Source: a virus. Taken from it: a stretch of DNA of 38,013 nucleotides. Positions 13,590 through 23,486 of this stretch are shown here, one piece after another. A program made the translations under genes and the position numbers. The stretch lies in IMG/VR virus record IMGVR_UViG_3300020596_000062, positions 1 through 38,013 of that record; one strand, 5' to 3'. The number at the start of each line of letters is the position of its first letter. Positions within the stretch are counted from its first letter, which is position 1. The notes under the pieces are model-generated. The model saw only the letters and a list, made by a program, of their open reading frames with translations. It was not told where the DNA came from and did not search any database.

Positions 13590-16187
13590 ATGGCAAAGAA
13601 AACAATCACCGCCGCAAAGGGGTTACGCACTTACGGGAATGTGTACACACGCCCCGAGGGTTCGGCGACAATTGCGGACAATGTTGTTATCGATCAGGGC
13701 GACGTCTGGGAAAAACGCCGTAGCTTTGGGAACAGTGGTACATACGCGGTATCCACGGCGTTAGACCTGCCGAACAAGCTGTTTTCATACCGCGACGGTC
13801 TGGTTATTCATCACGGCGCGGCCAGCATAACCGCCAACACCAATGCGGGTGCGCGCGTTCTAAGTACCGGGTGCGCACCGCCATCCGCGACGGCACGTGT
13901 GCAAGCAGCCCAGTCCAACCAGAATTTATATTTCACAACTTCGACCGGAATTCAGAAGCTAGAAAACATATCGGGCTCCGGTGCAACAGTGGGCGCTGCT
14001 GGCGGTAAAGTCGCGTTGGACATCTCGACGCTTTATGCCACCGACACCTCCGGAATGGGTTGGTTGCCTGCGGATTGCCAAGTTGCCTACCGGTATTGCG
14101 TAGGGCGAAAAGACACAAATAACAATCTACTGTTAGGGCCGATGTCCGGTCGGAAAATACTGACAAACCCACCCGGGACATTCACAATTGTGGCCGGACA
14201 GATCGCAGTTAATCTCGCGGCAACCTATGCGACGGTTACAACACCAACCGCGCATAACTTCAATCCTAATGACACCGTCTCTGTGGTTTTGGGTGGAGCT
14301 GGTGATAATGGTTTAAAGTTGATCGCGCAAGCTGGCGGTAGCGGCGGTTTCATTACTTTTGCGGCACCGGGAACGTGTGTTGTTCTTAGTACTCCGACTT
14401 CGACAACCTTCACGATTCAGTCCATTGGTGCAGTACCAGGATTGACTAGCGGAAGCACAACCACCCTTTCAACAGCATCTCGCAATGTAGATGTCACAAT
14501 CGACTTAGCATCTGCGTTGGGTGCAGATGAATTTGTTCAACTGTACCGCTCGCAACCCTCCGCGGGCGTATTAACCCCCCCAGACGATGAATTAAATTTA
14601 ATTTACGAAGGGACGGCATTTAACGCCGGTACGCCTGCCACCTACAAGGATATTGTGAGCGAGACTGGTCGCCGGGGCGCCTTGCCTGCGTACACCAACG
14701 CAACACAAGCCAACGGCGGAATCATCAACAACCATTTGCCCCCGCCGTTTGCAAAAGATATCGCATTATTTAATGGCGTGATGGTTTACGCCAACACTGT
14801 TTCCAAACAGCGAATGTTTTTGTCGTTGCTGGGTACAGGGTCAACAAGTTTGAACGTGGGAAACACGGTTACGATAGGGGGCCGTACATATACCGCGATT
14901 ATTGACACAACCTCAATTCCCGGCGCAAATCAGTTCCGTGTTTACACATCCGTTTATGCAAGCACAATTACTAAGAACATCGAAAACACCGCGCGGGATT
15001 TGATTAGGGCAATAAACGCCGATGCCAGCTCAACCTTATATGGTTTTTATGCGTCGACTGAGACTGACGCACCGGGCAAACTTTTACTCGAGAGCCGCCT
15101 GCTAGGTGCAAGCGCTTTTGCATGTACCGCTTCTAGTACGACGGCCGGAAACGCGTTTGTTCCCTCTTTGCCCACGACCGGTACGACGGTCCTGTCGAGT
15201 GATGATGCGGCCCCGAATCGTCTTTATTTCGCGCTGCCCGGGCAACCTGATTGTGTCCCCATCGCAAACTATATCGACATTGATGCGCGCACGGCCATTT
15301 TGCGCATTGCTGTTTTACGCGACTCCCTGTTTGTCTTTAAGGTGGATGGCATTTGGCGGCTAACCGGCAAGTCTAATTACACGGTTGATGTATTCGATAA
15401 CACCGCATGGTTGGTGGTTCCCGAGTCGCTGGCGGCATTGGGCAATCAGCTTATGTGTCTGACGAACCAGGGTGTCGTTGCTGTTTCTGAAACCGGCGTC
15501 CGTATTCTGAGCAATGACATCGAAGATGTTTTGGACGAGGCCGTTGTCACCGGACTGACGACTGAAATGTTTGGCGTCGGGTACGAATCTGACCGGCGAT
15601 ATCTGTTGTTTCTGCCGACTGACAACACGCGCGCAAATCCGAACGTTTGTTACTGCTTCAATACGATTACGGAAACGTGGACGCGGTGGAAGCCAGACGT
15701 CACAACAGACTTTGCCCGTTGCGGCATCGTTAATGCGTTCGACGATAAGCTGTATCTCGGCCAAACACTGACAGCGCTCACGGCATTGGCCGTCGAGTCC
15801 AAGCTGTATACGATCGCCGATTACGTCGGGGACACCGCGTTTATGGAAAGTGGCTTAAAGGGCGTCGTTGCTAACGTGCAGCTAACGCCGTTCACGGGCG
15901 GGGACGTCACCGACGGCAAGAATTTCCAAGAGGTCATCTTTGAATTTAATGAGCTAATTGAAGGCACGTTGGATGCTGGTTTCACGTCGGATTTAAGCAC
16001 TACCGAGGTCATAATTGCCGAGACCATTTCCGGTGGGCGCTACACGTGGCGGGTTGCTGTACCTCCCGACATGCGTCGCGCGGGTTGGTTACAAATACGT
16101 GTACAACACGCGTCCACCTCAATCAATTTCGCGTTGGCGGGCATTGCAATCAAATTCGAGCCTGTGAGCACAGAGGCCAGACGCTAA
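13590..16187 (+). CDS. Tail nozzle/stabilisation protein, beta-propeller-like
   Basis: This 865-residue protein starts in the manner of podovirus nozzle proteins (GNVYTRPEGSATIADNVV, DVWEKRRSF). It contains propeller-like blades such as FSYRDGLVIHHG, LRIAVLRDSLFVFKVDGIWRLTG, LGNQLMCLTNQGVVAVSE and YLLFLPTDN. These features resemble T7 gp12 or P22 gp10-type proteins that plug the tail and hold DNA in. A beta module around 410-530 (VGNTVTIGGRTYTAIIDTT...ENTARDLIRAIN) resembles the protein encoded at 11892. Two dispersed motif copies (13941 and 14145) lie in it. The stop overlaps the next start (TAATG). Confidence 0.75.
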   Translation: MAKKTITAAKGLRTYGNVYTRPEGSATIADNVVIDQGDVWEKRRSFGNSGTYAVSTALDLPNKLFSYRDGLVIHHGAASITANTNAGARVLSTGCAPPSATARVQAAQSNQNLYFTTSTGIQKLENISGSGATVGAAGGKVALDISTLYATDTSGMGWLPADCQVAYRYCVGRKDTNNNLLLGPMSGRKILTNPPGTFTIVAGQIAVNLAATYATVTTPTAHNFNPNDTVSVVLGGAGDNGLKLIAQAGGSGGFITFAAPGTCVVLSTPTSTTFTIQSIGAVPGLTSGSTTTLSTASRNVDVTIDLASALGADEFVQLYRSQPSAGVLTPPDDELNLIYEGTAFNAGTPATYKDIVSETGRRGALPAYTNATQANGGIINNHLPPPFAKDIALFNGVMVYANTVSKQRMFLSLLGTGSTSLNVGNTVTIGGRTYTAIIDTTSIPGANQFRVYTSVYASTITKNIENTARDLIRAINADASSTLYGFYASTETDAPGKLLLESRLLGASAFACTASSTTAGNAFVPSLPTTGTTVLSSDDAAPNRLYFALPGQPDCVPIANYIDIDARTAILRIAVLRDSLFVFKVDGIWRLTGKSNYTVDVFDNTAWLVVPESLAALGNQLMCLTNQGVVAVSETGVRILSNDIEDVLDEAVVTGLTTEMFGVGYESDRRYLLFLPTDNTRANPNVCYCFNTITETWTRWKPDVTTDFARCGIVNAFDDKLYLGQTLTALTALAVESKLYTIADYVGDTAFMESGLKGVVANVQLTPFTGGDVTDGKNFQEVIFEFNELIEGTLDAGFTSDLSTTEVIIAETISGGRYTWRVAVPPDMRRAGWLQIRVQHASTSINFALAGIAIKFEPVSTEARR

Positions 16188-16912
16188 TGGCCGGGAAAGT
16201 TAAGACCAAGTCCATCCTGAAGGAGCAACTGCCCGGTTCCCCCGAGTGGGTGGAACAGCTGTTGACGCCGTTGAACACCACGTTGTCGGATTTGGGGACG
16301 TCGTTTGGTGGCGGGTTGTCTTTGGTCGAGAATTTCGCGGCGGATATTCGTGAAATCGCCATCACTACCCCGCCCTCTTTCGTAACCGTTTCCGGTTTCG
16401 GCGCATCGTGGGCAAGGCATAGCAATTTGAACTTTGGCCCCCCTGGGTATGGACGAACTGGTAACACGTGCTTCCTGCAGGGACTAATAACGGCCGGCGC
16501 GGGAGCATACTCCGTCCCCTTTACGCTACCCCTCGGGTATCGACCGGCGGCGTACCGCTTGTTTTGGGACCCCACCGGCCTGGACGTCGAAATCGGCTCT
16601 GATGGTAGCGTGCGGATTCAGACCCCCGCGGGGGGGAATTTAGTGCGTCTGGACATTTGCCGGTGGCAAACGAACGAACCCTTTCCACTGATTTCCCCCT
16701 ATCCCATTCAAATTAAAACCAAGCTAACTGCCAGAATTACGGGCGCTGTGGTACTATCTGTAAAGGAAGTTAACAGTGCTGCAACCCTGGCAAACGGGCC
16801 GGTGTGGGCGGATGTGCAGGATGTTGGCGGGGGTATGGCGCAACTGAATTACGTGCACGGGCTTAGGCCCTCGACGACTTACAAATTACGGCTTCTTTTC
16901 CTGACCGAGTAA
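16187..16912 (+). CDS. Virion protein with a C-terminal fibronectin-III-like domain
   Basis: The protein has 241 residues from the ATG that overlaps the nozzle stop. An N-terminal helical portion (SPEWVEQLLTPLNTTLSDL) is followed by a Gly-rich beta region (FGPPGYGRTGNTCFLQG, PLGYRPAA) typical of fibre or tail-tip domains. The C-terminal part ends YVHGLRPSTTYKLRLLFLTE, which looks like the last strands of a fibronectin-III fold. It may be a short fibre or tail-attached protein. Confidence 0.6.
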   Translation: MAGKVKTKSILKEQLPGSPEWVEQLLTPLNTTLSDLGTSFGGGLSLVENFAADIREIAITTPPSFVTVSGFGASWARHSNLNFGPPGYGRTGNTCFLQGLITAGAGAYSVPFTLPLGYRPAAYRLFWDPTGLDVEIGSDGSVRIQTPAGGNLVRLDICRWQTNEPFPLISPYPIQIKTKLTARITGAVVLSVKEVNSAATLANGPVWADVQDVGGGMAQLNYVHGLRPSTTYKLRLLFLTE

Positions 16913-16916
16913 ATAA

Positions 16917-18053
16917 ATGGCTTACATCTACAACAAAGACGAAGAAGACAAGGTGGCCCAGCAAGAGGCCGCAACAGCGCAGCCGGGTCAAAACCCGTTG
17001 CAATCGTCCGCACCGTCTGGCGGGGCAGCTGGGGGCACGGAAGCGCAATTAGCAGGCGCGAGCGAAGCGCCAAAGCCAGCCGGCAGTGGTTTTATCAACC
17101 TGTCACGTTATTTGGACGCCAATAAACCCGCAATCGCCACCATGGCGAAAGCCCGCATTGGTGGACTGGAAGCTCAAGGAACCGCCGCGCAAAAACAAGT
17201 GGCGGGCGCACAAGAATCTACCTTGGCCGACATTAACAAGAATACTTTTAAAGACACCTCTGATGTTAATTCCATCGCAGCAACTCAACAGGCCGCAAAC
17301 CAGGGACAATATCAGGGTCCGACCGGACTAAAACTGGCCTCGGGGCTTGAAGAACAAGTTATGGACACCAGTAGCAAATTCAATGCGCTGGGTTCCGAGG
17401 GCGGGTTACAAAGCACGTTTGGGTTGGGTGGCTTTGATTCACAGCTACTGCAAGCTGGCGCCGGTTCGCAATTTGCGGACAGCAAACAAAAATTCCGCGG
17501 GCTGAATAACCTGCTTGTGGATGCCCACACCCGCGTAGGCGCCGCGGCCAACCACGCAATGGAGTCCTCGAACCAAGCACTCGGGGGGGCAAAAGCGCGC
17601 GCGTTGAAACACCAAGAAATTATGGCCCAGGCGCGCGGAGAAAAGGATGTGATGAACCGAGACTACGTCCAAGCGATGAACGACCGATTCACGAAGTCGA
17701 TGGGTGCTGGATACAATTCGTGGCAAGAGTACGAAAAGCGTCAAGGGCGCAAAGTTGATCCGTTGTTAGAGGCAATGCAGGCGGAATCGGATCCAGGCGT
17801 GAATTTAGCAGCCATCCTCAAAGCCCGGTACGGATTGACCGGTGCTGGTGGACATGAAGCTTCTCTGAAAGACCTGCAAGAGTACGAAAAGCGGAGCAAG
17901 GGAGTAGATTTAAACTTTGCTTCTGATGAGGCCGGACATTTTGGGGAAGCGCCCGCCAGCGCGCGTTTAACACCCGAAGAAAGCCGCGCGAGGGCGACGC
18001 GGTTTCAACAACTTCAAAAACTCTTAGAACAGAAGAAAGCGAAACAGGGGTAA
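16917..18053 (+). CDS. Probable ejection (internal virion) protein, Ala/Gln-rich
   Basis: This 378-residue hydrophilic, Ala/Gln/Gly-rich and mostly helical protein has a disordered N-terminus, a central LGSEGGLQSTFGLGG segment and a Glu/Lys-rich coiled C-terminus (RATRFQQLQKLLEQKKAK). Podoviruses carry three or four such proteins after the nozzle genes; they leave the virion to build a channel across the cell envelope. The assignment rests on composition and order. Confidence 0.55.
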   Translation: MAYIYNKDEEDKVAQQEAATAQPGQNPLQSSAPSGGAAGGTEAQLAGASEAPKPAGSGFINLSRYLDANKPAIATMAKARIGGLEAQGTAAQKQVAGAQESTLADINKNTFKDTSDVNSIAATQQAANQGQYQGPTGLKLASGLEEQVMDTSSKFNALGSEGGLQSTFGLGGFDSQLLQAGAGSQFADSKQKFRGLNNLLVDAHTRVGAAANHAMESSNQALGGAKARALKHQEIMAQARGEKDVMNRDYVQAMNDRFTKSMGAGYNSWQEYEKRQGRKVDPLLEAMQAESDPGVNLAAILKARYGLTGAGGHEASLKDLQEYEKRSKGVDLNFASDEAGHFGEAPASARLTPEESRARATRFQQLQKLLEQKKAKQG

Positions 18054-18056
18054 CTC

Positions 18057-18881
18057 ATGTGGCCAGCGTTAATTGCAGCGGGAGCATCATTAGCAGGCGG
18101 GGCAGTGGGTGCGGGAGCCGCCGCCGACGGTCGACGTCAAGCTGAACGCATTTGGAACAACGTCACCAAGCGATACGAGCTGCTTGACGTGCCTGATTTG
18201 CTGGAACGCGAATCCCAACAATACTTACAGCCTGGCGCGTCGGAAAACGTCAACGCCGATCCCGAAGCGGTTGGACTGCAACGACAGGCGTTGATGCAAA
18301 TGATGCAACGATCTCGCATGGGTGGATTCAACCCAGAAGACCAAGCGCGAATGAATGACGCCGTGATGCAATCGCGCGGTGAGGAACAAGCGCAACGCCA
18401 AGCCGTGATGTCGAACGCACAGCAGCGCGGTGTTGCCGGTTCCGGAATGGAAATGGCGCAACAAATGATGGCGCAACAGGGTGCCGCCAATCGCGCATCC
18501 ACCCAGGGCGCAAACATTGCAGCCAGTGCCAATCGCGCAGCCTTAGAAGCGCTCAAGGCGAGTGGTGGGATGGCGTCGCAATACCGTCAACAGGGCGTCA
18601 AGGAAGCGCAAGACCGTGCCCGTGCACACGATGATATTTCGCGGTTCAATGTGGCCAACGCGCAGTCAACCAATCAACGCAATACCGACCGCGCACTGAG
18701 TGCACAAAAAGACCGCTTCGGTATGGAAGTCGGCAAAACCCAGGGCATCGCAAACGCCGGCGTTGGGCAGGCCAATAATTCTATCCAGTCAGGGAACCAA
18801 ACAGCGGCCATGTGGGCAAATGGTGGCGCCGCCGCGGGTGATTTGGTGTTGGAATTAGCGAAGCGAAAGAAGGAGGAATAA
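18057..18881 (+). CDS. Probable ejection protein with an N-terminal hydrophobic segment
   Basis: This 274-residue protein starts with WPALIAAGASLAGGAVGAGAAA, a Gly/Ala membrane-interacting segment. It continues as a Met/Gln/Ala-rich helical body (MEMAQQMMAQQGAANRAS). This composition is shared by the injected proteins of many podoviruses. Its stop overlaps the next start (TAATG), which is preceded by AGGAGG. It is likely co-translated with its neighbours. Confidence 0.6.
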   Translation: MWPALIAAGASLAGGAVGAGAAADGRRQAERIWNNVTKRYELLDVPDLLERESQQYLQPGASENVNADPEAVGLQRQALMQMMQRSRMGGFNPEDQARMNDAVMQSRGEEQAQRQAVMSNAQQRGVAGSGMEMAQQMMAQQGAANRASTQGANIAASANRAALEALKASGGMASQYRQQGVKEAQDRARAHDDISRFNVANAQSTNQRNTDRALSAQKDRFGMEVGKTQGIANAGVGQANNSIQSGNQTAAMWANGGAAAGDLVLELAKRKKEE

Positions 18882-20194
18882 TGCCCCCACGCACTCCAGC
18901 AATGTTTGGCGTTGGTCCCTCGTATCGAGATGAGGAGGCCGACGCGCTACGGTTATCTGAGCATCTGCAAAGTCTACGGGTGGACGAAGCACCTGTAGAA
19001 GCTGCCCCCTCGATGGATTTTACATCCAACCCCGAAGCATTGGCCGTAACTACCCCCGCTCCGCTGTCCGCCAAGGACCGGTTGGGTGAGTATTTGGAAC
19101 GGGTCCGGTCGGGGAAAATTGAGCAAGAAGCCTCGATGCGGAAAGCTCAAGAACGGGCCGATTGGATGAGCCGGTTATCTGGCGCGTCGCGAGTTGGTCA
19201 TTCAATTGCGGCCGCGTTTAACCCGTTAAACCCCAAAGCGGACTACAGCAACGCGAATGCACTGGACGCTGAGGGCCAAAAAGAGTTGGACATGGCCAAA
19301 ATGGGTAGTGCCACGGCCAATGCCAACAACAAAGAAGAATTCGGCGCGATGCGATATGGGAGCGCTTTGGACACCGAAGCGGCGACGCACGAATTTAACA
19401 CGCGTAAATTGGCGGTCGGCGAAGCACGCGCGCGGGTGGAAATGGAAGCCAAGCTATCACGTGAATCCCAGATGAACGACCAGCGCGAACGGTTCCACTC
19501 GGACGATATGGATATTCGCCGACAAAACGCTGCCTCTGCGCGTTTGGCTGCCGGCACCCGAATAGACCTAAAAGCCGGCGAGGATGATCAAAAACGCCTC
19601 GACAAAATGGACGCGCTGTCCGTAGAAGAGCACGCCTTTCGCACGGACGCTGTAGACGGGCACCCTATTCTGCCCAGCTCGCAGTCTGCCGAAAAATTCA
19701 AAAAGGGGTATTCGTCCTATCAAAAACTGGTGAGGTTGGCAGACAAGTACGAACAGGCGGTCGCGGCGGCGGGTCCTGGGGCGGCTGTGACGCCAGGTAC
19801 GGATGTACGGGCTGATCTGCAGGCGATGGAACAACAAATGCTGGTTGAGGCAAAGAATGTTGGCGAGTTGGGACAATTGACGGCTGGCGATATGTCAATT
19901 GTGAATCCCATGATCCCTAATGAGACCAATATCCTCACGGGCCAGGGTCCAAAATTGGCAGGCCAAAACCCAGCCGCTGCGCGTCTTAAATCACTGCGCA
20001 GGTGGGCAGACATTCAGTTGGAATCGGGGCGCAATGCGTACGGATACCAAGCGGGCAAAGGCCCCGCGGCGGGCACCCCTAAAACAGCTGGGCAGGGTCG
20101 AACTGAGACCGGTCGCCAATACAGCCCCTCGCGCAATTCGACGCGGATCACATATTCCGACGGGACAAACGAGGTAGTAGATGGCCGACCTTAA
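18881..20194 (+). CDS. Probable ejection or internal virion protein, long coiled coil
   Basis: This 437-residue protein has an excellent ribosome-binding site (AGGAGG). The first 130 residues are mixed; the middle (about 145-240) is an alanine- and charge-rich helix (ATANANNKEEFGAMRYGSAL, RARVEMEAKLSRESQMNDQR). The C-terminus is basic and Ser/Thr-rich. No enzymatic motif was seen. Position and composition suggest an internal virion component. It overlaps the next gene by 14 bases. Confidence 0.55.
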   Translation: MPPRTPAMFGVGPSYRDEEADALRLSEHLQSLRVDEAPVEAAPSMDFTSNPEALAVTTPAPLSAKDRLGEYLERVRSGKIEQEASMRKAQERADWMSRLSGASRVGHSIAAAFNPLNPKADYSNANALDAEGQKELDMAKMGSATANANNKEEFGAMRYGSALDTEAATHEFNTRKLAVGEARARVEMEAKLSRESQMNDQRERFHSDDMDIRRQNAASARLAAGTRIDLKAGEDDQKRLDKMDALSVEEHAFRTDAVDGHPILPSSQSAEKFKKGYSSYQKLVRLADKYEQAVAAAGPGAAVTPGTDVRADLQAMEQQMLVEAKNVGELGQLTAGDMSIVNPMIPNETNILTGQGPKLAGQNPAAARLKSLRRWADIQLESGRNAYGYQAGKGPAAGTPKTAGQGRTETGRQYSPSRNSTRITYSDGTNEVVDGRP

Positions 20195-21293
20195 TGATTG
20201 GGTTGACGTACCCTCGCCCACCCCCGAGGTTGATGATTGGCAGGATGTTCCGGTCGAGAAAAATATTACGGGTCCAAAAACCTCGGTGGGTGACGCGTTA
20301 CTTTCGGGCACGGGACAAATTCTCGGGTTGGGCGACGAAGCCGCTGGTTTGGGCGGCGGTATCGCCACGGCACTACGCGGGGGCAAGTTTACCGCGGGGT
20401 ATTTGCGGGAACGCAACGCGGAACGGGCGCGAATGGAAGCGGCGGGTAGCGAACACCCGGCGGCATATTACGGACCGATGGTTGGCGGCGCGATTGCCAC
20501 ATCGTTTACTCCGACCGGAATTGCTTCTCGTGCCACTCAAGGCGCTGGAGCTCTTGCGAAGATTGGCACGGCAGCCGGCGTCAACGGCGCAATGGGTGCA
20601 TTTCAGGGCGCAACGCTTAGCGAAGCGGAAACTGCCGGCGGGGTGGTAAAAGATTCGCTCGTGGGGGGTGGAATTGGCGCCGCGTTCGGTGCCGCCGGTG
20701 AAGCACTTGGCCAGGGGGCAAACAAAGTTGGGCAGTACTTGAACAAGCTACGTGGGAAAAATTTGGATGATGCCTTGAGTCCCATAGCTCACGACACCTC
20801 TGTGGAACGGGCGGAAATGAAGTGGGTCCGAGACACACGAGACCGCCTTGCATCGGGGGGGCCTGGGCCGATACCCGTCCACAAACAACGCTACGCGGAG
20901 GGCATGGCAAAACTTGCACAAGCGCCGGCGACGGCGGAGGGCCTCGCTGAAAAAGCAGCGCGGCTAGAAGCCGTCACCCGCGCGCACAATCCAACCATTG
21001 CAGAATCCGTGAAACATTTCGGAAGAGAAACCGCGCAGAGTCTTATCGGTACCGCGGTTGGTTATAATATTGGGGATACAGTTGGCGGAAACGTCGGTGC
21101 CATGGTGGGTGCCGGTTTGGGTGGAAGACTGGGCGCCACAAACATGAGTCCGGGGAAACTCTCGCTAGGTGCAAAATTGGCCGATATGGCGGGCGGCGCG
21201 GCGAGACAATCTACAGGCCCCCTGCCCACACGGTTTCTCATTTCTGCGTATTTGGACGCGCAGCGCGGCAACGATGAGGAGACCGTTCCATGA
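20181..21293 (+). CDS. Gly/Ala-rich membrane-active ejection protein
   Basis: This 370-residue protein has an acidic, Trp-containing N-terminus (LNDWVDVPSPTPEVDDWQDV). Glycine-zipper-like segments follow: GLGDEAAGLGGGIATALRGG, GGGIGAAFGAAGEALG, and GGNVGAMVGAGLGGRLGA. Such glycine zippers insert into membranes and occur in podovirus pore or ejection proteins. It is the last large virion gene on this strand. The dispersed motif occurs twice (20249 and 20511); the first encodes VPVEKNIT. Confidence 0.6.
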   Translation: MADLNDWVDVPSPTPEVDDWQDVPVEKNITGPKTSVGDALLSGTGQILGLGDEAAGLGGGIATALRGGKFTAGYLRERNAERARMEAAGSEHPAAYYGPMVGGAIATSFTPTGIASRATQGAGALAKIGTAAGVNGAMGAFQGATLSEAETAGGVVKDSLVGGGIGAAFGAAGEALGQGANKVGQYLNKLRGKNLDDALSPIAHDTSVERAEMKWVRDTRDRLASGGPGPIPVHKQRYAEGMAKLAQAPATAEGLAEKAARLEAVTRAHNPTIAESVKHFGRETAQSLIGTAVGYNIGDTVGGNVGAMVGAGLGGRLGATNMSPGKLSLGAKLADMAGGAARQSTGPLPTRFLISAYLDAQRGNDEETVP

Positions 21294-21553
21294 ACCTCGA
21301 GCTTTTAACCGTACAGCTTCAAATGGTATTGACACAGCTTACGGAAGTTAAAGTTTTACAAGCACGAAACAACGCTTCGTTAGACGAACACATGCGTCGA
21401 ACCGCCGCGCTGGAAACGCATTTAGAGAATATCCGGACAGAGTTATCTCCACTAAAAGCCCACGTCGCGGCATGGGCGGGGGTGTCAAAGGCTTTGATTG
21501 TTATTGTTGCCATTACGACGATTGTTGGATCGCTCGCGAAGGTATTGCTCTAG
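21290..21553 (+). CDS. Small coiled-coil membrane protein, XhlA/holin-like
   Basis: This 87-residue protein has an amphipathic coiled coil (about 1-55) and one C-terminal transmembrane segment (SKALIVIVAITTIVGSLAKVLL). The design resembles XhlA-type holin-associated proteins, although the lysis cassette proper is on the opposite strand 4 kb away. It could instead be a virion membrane component. It overlaps the previous gene by ATGA. Confidence 0.6.
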   Translation: MNLELLTVQLQMVLTQLTEVKVLQARNNASLDEHMRRTAALETHLENIRTELSPLKAHVAAWAGVSKALIVIVAITTIVGSLAKVLL

Positions 21554-21632
21554 TTCCGCCTCGTTCATGATCCGCATGGATTGGCGCCCAAAAGTGCCCT
21601 ATGTAAGCGAAAAGTGCCGGTTTTGATTAAAC

Positions 21633-21649
21633 CCAGTTCCAGCAACTGG
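21633..21649. terminator. Possible weak bidirectional terminator between convergent operons
   Basis: CCAGTT (21633-21638), a five-base loop and AACTGG (21644-21649) form a perfect stem in the 163-bp gap between the rightward virion operon and the leftward tailspike gene. T-runs are poor, so efficiency is doubtful. A direct AAAAGTGCC repeat also lies in the gap. Confidence 0.35.
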
Positions 21650-21698
21650 TTCAGAACGGGCCGTTGGCCTGTGTTCGCAGTAATGTGACTTTAACAAA

Positions 21699-21715
21699 TG
21701 TAACAATTATTTACA
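21699..21715. promoter_or_regulatory. 17-bp palindromic element at the end of the tailspike gene
   Basis: TGTAACAATTATTTACA lies two bases past the tailspike stop. It matches the class perfectly (TGTAA/TTACA, seven-base spacer), yet no convincing gene starts within reach in either direction. This is the one copy not explained by a following gene. Confidence 0.55.
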
Positions 21716-21716
21716 A

Positions 21717-23486
21717 TTACGCCATGACGCCAGACACTTCGTGGGTGCCAGACGCACCTTTGGCCGTGACATCTACGCCGTTAATTCGTAGCTTGTTCGC
21801 AGACAACCCGCCCGTAAGCGAAGTGGTATTAATCAGCGTACAGTTCACCTCACAGTACGTATTTGCGGCACCTACCAACTCAACTCCCTTCGAGTATTTG
21901 TTGGCACTGGCACTTCGGATTGCCGGCGCGACGTAACACCGATTGGCGGTTGAGAGGTAGACAGCTGCTTGCGTCGGTACCGCGCTGGAATCCGCCGCGA
22001 TGTTAATCGTGGGGCAAATTCGGCAATCCCCTGACGTAGTAATCGTCACAGGCCTTTGCGAGTTTTGAATTGCCAGTCCCGTTGCATCGACGCCCGTTGA
22101 ACCTACGACATACAAACCAATGGTCGAGGGTACCGAGTTAGAAATGGCCTGTGCCCCCGCGAATACAATTATTCCGGTCGAGTCGCGCACCTCGTAGCAT
22201 GCGATGGGTGCCGACCCGGCGGCAGCCGCGTAAGTACCTCCGCCGACAATAACGCATGCACCCGTTGGCATATCCTGGAACATGATGCCGCGGTCAGAGA
22301 ACTGGTCGACTATGCAACCCATGACTTGAACGTCAATGTGGCCGTTTAGTCGCTGTGTCGCGGTACCCCCTGCGCCCACGCCACCAAACATCATTCCCTT
22401 CTGAGTTTTCAATGTTTCACAACGTAAAAAGAACAAATCGGAACAGGGCCCGGACATATTGAAGCCCACGGACGTGATGGGCGACGCCCCCGTGGATGAA
22501 ATCACGCCCCCCAGGGATGCGTTACAATCGGTGAAAAACGCACTCGCGTTAGCAGCTGGGAATGGGGAGGTAGGATATCCATTCATGAACCAGCCCCACC
22601 AATAGTCTGCATTGGGCGCGGCACCATCTTTAGCGATAGCACGTGCCGCGTAACATTTGGTGAAGTGGGGTTGCACTGTTGCTTCGCACGCAAAGCCAAT
22701 AATGCTTTCCCGTGACCAGACGTTGACGAGAAACGTGTAGAGAGTCCACTTTAAACGCACCCCAGCGCAGCCGGTGGATTCTGAACCCCCCGCCGGAGGC
22801 TCTACACCCCTGTCTCGCGTAAGCTCGAGATCTTCTACTCGAACGTTCGCAAGCCAGTTATTGTTGTCTGCATCATATGCCGCAAGGCCGATTTGCATGA
22901 CGTCTGCAGTCGCAGAACGGATTATGATACGCGTTCCGCCGGCCCCCGTGCCTAACTCGCCGGGCACTCCCTTAATGGTGACGCTTTCAGTGCGAATGTT
23001 CCACGTGGTTTGAATCCAATAATCGGTCTTACTTAACGACGTAACAGCAACAGCCTGCACGCACGCATCAAGGCATGTGTTGTTATTCGTCGCATTCGTC
23101 GCATCACCAGCCGCAACCACGGCGCCCCACCATTCGGGGTAACCGGTGACGGTTTTCTTTCCGCTGAATACCGCGATTCCGACATCGCCAATTGTCGAAC
23201 CCGCACGCTTAAAGACCTGAGATACAGAAGCGGTGAATCCGCCGTTGAATGTTACCGCTTTCGTCGCGGCAAGTTGCAAAACAGCGCCGTTTTCCATCGT
23301 GACGTGACCGGTAAATGTTACATTTTCTGACAGGACATAAGTCCCTGCAGGGAAATACAACGCGGACCGGTTGGCTAATGCCGTAATTATGGCTGTGTCG
23401 CTAGAGGTGCCGTTACCCACCGCACCATAGGTTTTAACGTTAATTCCTGTGTTACCTGACGCTATTGGAGCGGGTGCCGTAATCAT
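21717..23486 (-). CDS. Tailspike with a right-handed beta-helix (pectate-lyase-like) fold
   Basis: The protein has 589 residues from the ATG that overlaps the upstream stop (ATGA). The N-terminal part reads INVKTYGAVGNGTSSDTAII followed by ALYFPAGTYVLSENVTF. This is the classic beginning of pectate-lyase-3-type beta-helix tailspikes that bind and often cut host surface polysaccharide. Repeating short beta strands rich in Gly, Asn and Val continue to a small C-terminal cap. No catalytic pair can be fixed by eye. It is encoded on the strand opposite the other tail genes, as part of a leftward tailspike and lysis module that may be exchanged as a unit. Confidence 0.82.
   Translation of the reverse strand: MITAPAPIASGNTGINVKTYGAVGNGTSSDTAIITALANRSALYFPAGTYVLSENVTFTGHVTMENGAVLQLAATKAVTFNGGFTASVSQVFKRAGSTIGDVGIAVFSGKKTVTGYPEWWGAVVAAGDATNATNNNTCLDACVQAVAVTSLSKTDYWIQTTWNIRTESVTIKGVPGELGTGAGGTRIIIRSATADVMQIGLAAYDADNNNWLANVRVEDLELTRDRGVEPPAGGSESTGCAGVRLKWTLYTFLVNVWSRESIIGFACEATVQPHFTKCYAARAIAKDGAAPNADYWWGWFMNGYPTSPFPAANASAFFTDCNASLGGVISSTGASPITSVGFNMSGPCSDLFFLRCETLKTQKGMMFGGVGAGGTATQRLNGHIDVQVMGCIVDQFSDRGIMFQDMPTGACVIVGGGTYAAAAGSAPIACYEVRDSTGIIVFAGAQAISNSVPSTIGLYVVGSTGVDATGLAIQNSQRPVTITTSGDCRICPTINIAADSSAVPTQAAVYLSTANRCYVAPAIRSASANKYSKGVELVGAANTYCEVNCTLINTTSLTGGLSANKLRINGVDVTAKGASGTHEVSGVMA

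Noticed and set aside
21485-21568. A 27-codon leftward frame (MNEAELEQYLRER...) behind the palindrome at 21699, overlapping the end of the 21290 gene antisense, with an ATGA junction to a short frame upstream
   Set aside because: The upstream frame lacks a proper start codon, both are very short, and no ribosome-binding site is visible. Left out of the gene list, although the unexplained palindrome makes it worth remembering.
21717-23486. A diversity-generating retroelement acting on the tailspike
   Set aside because: No reverse transcriptase gene and no template/variable repeat pair were seen.
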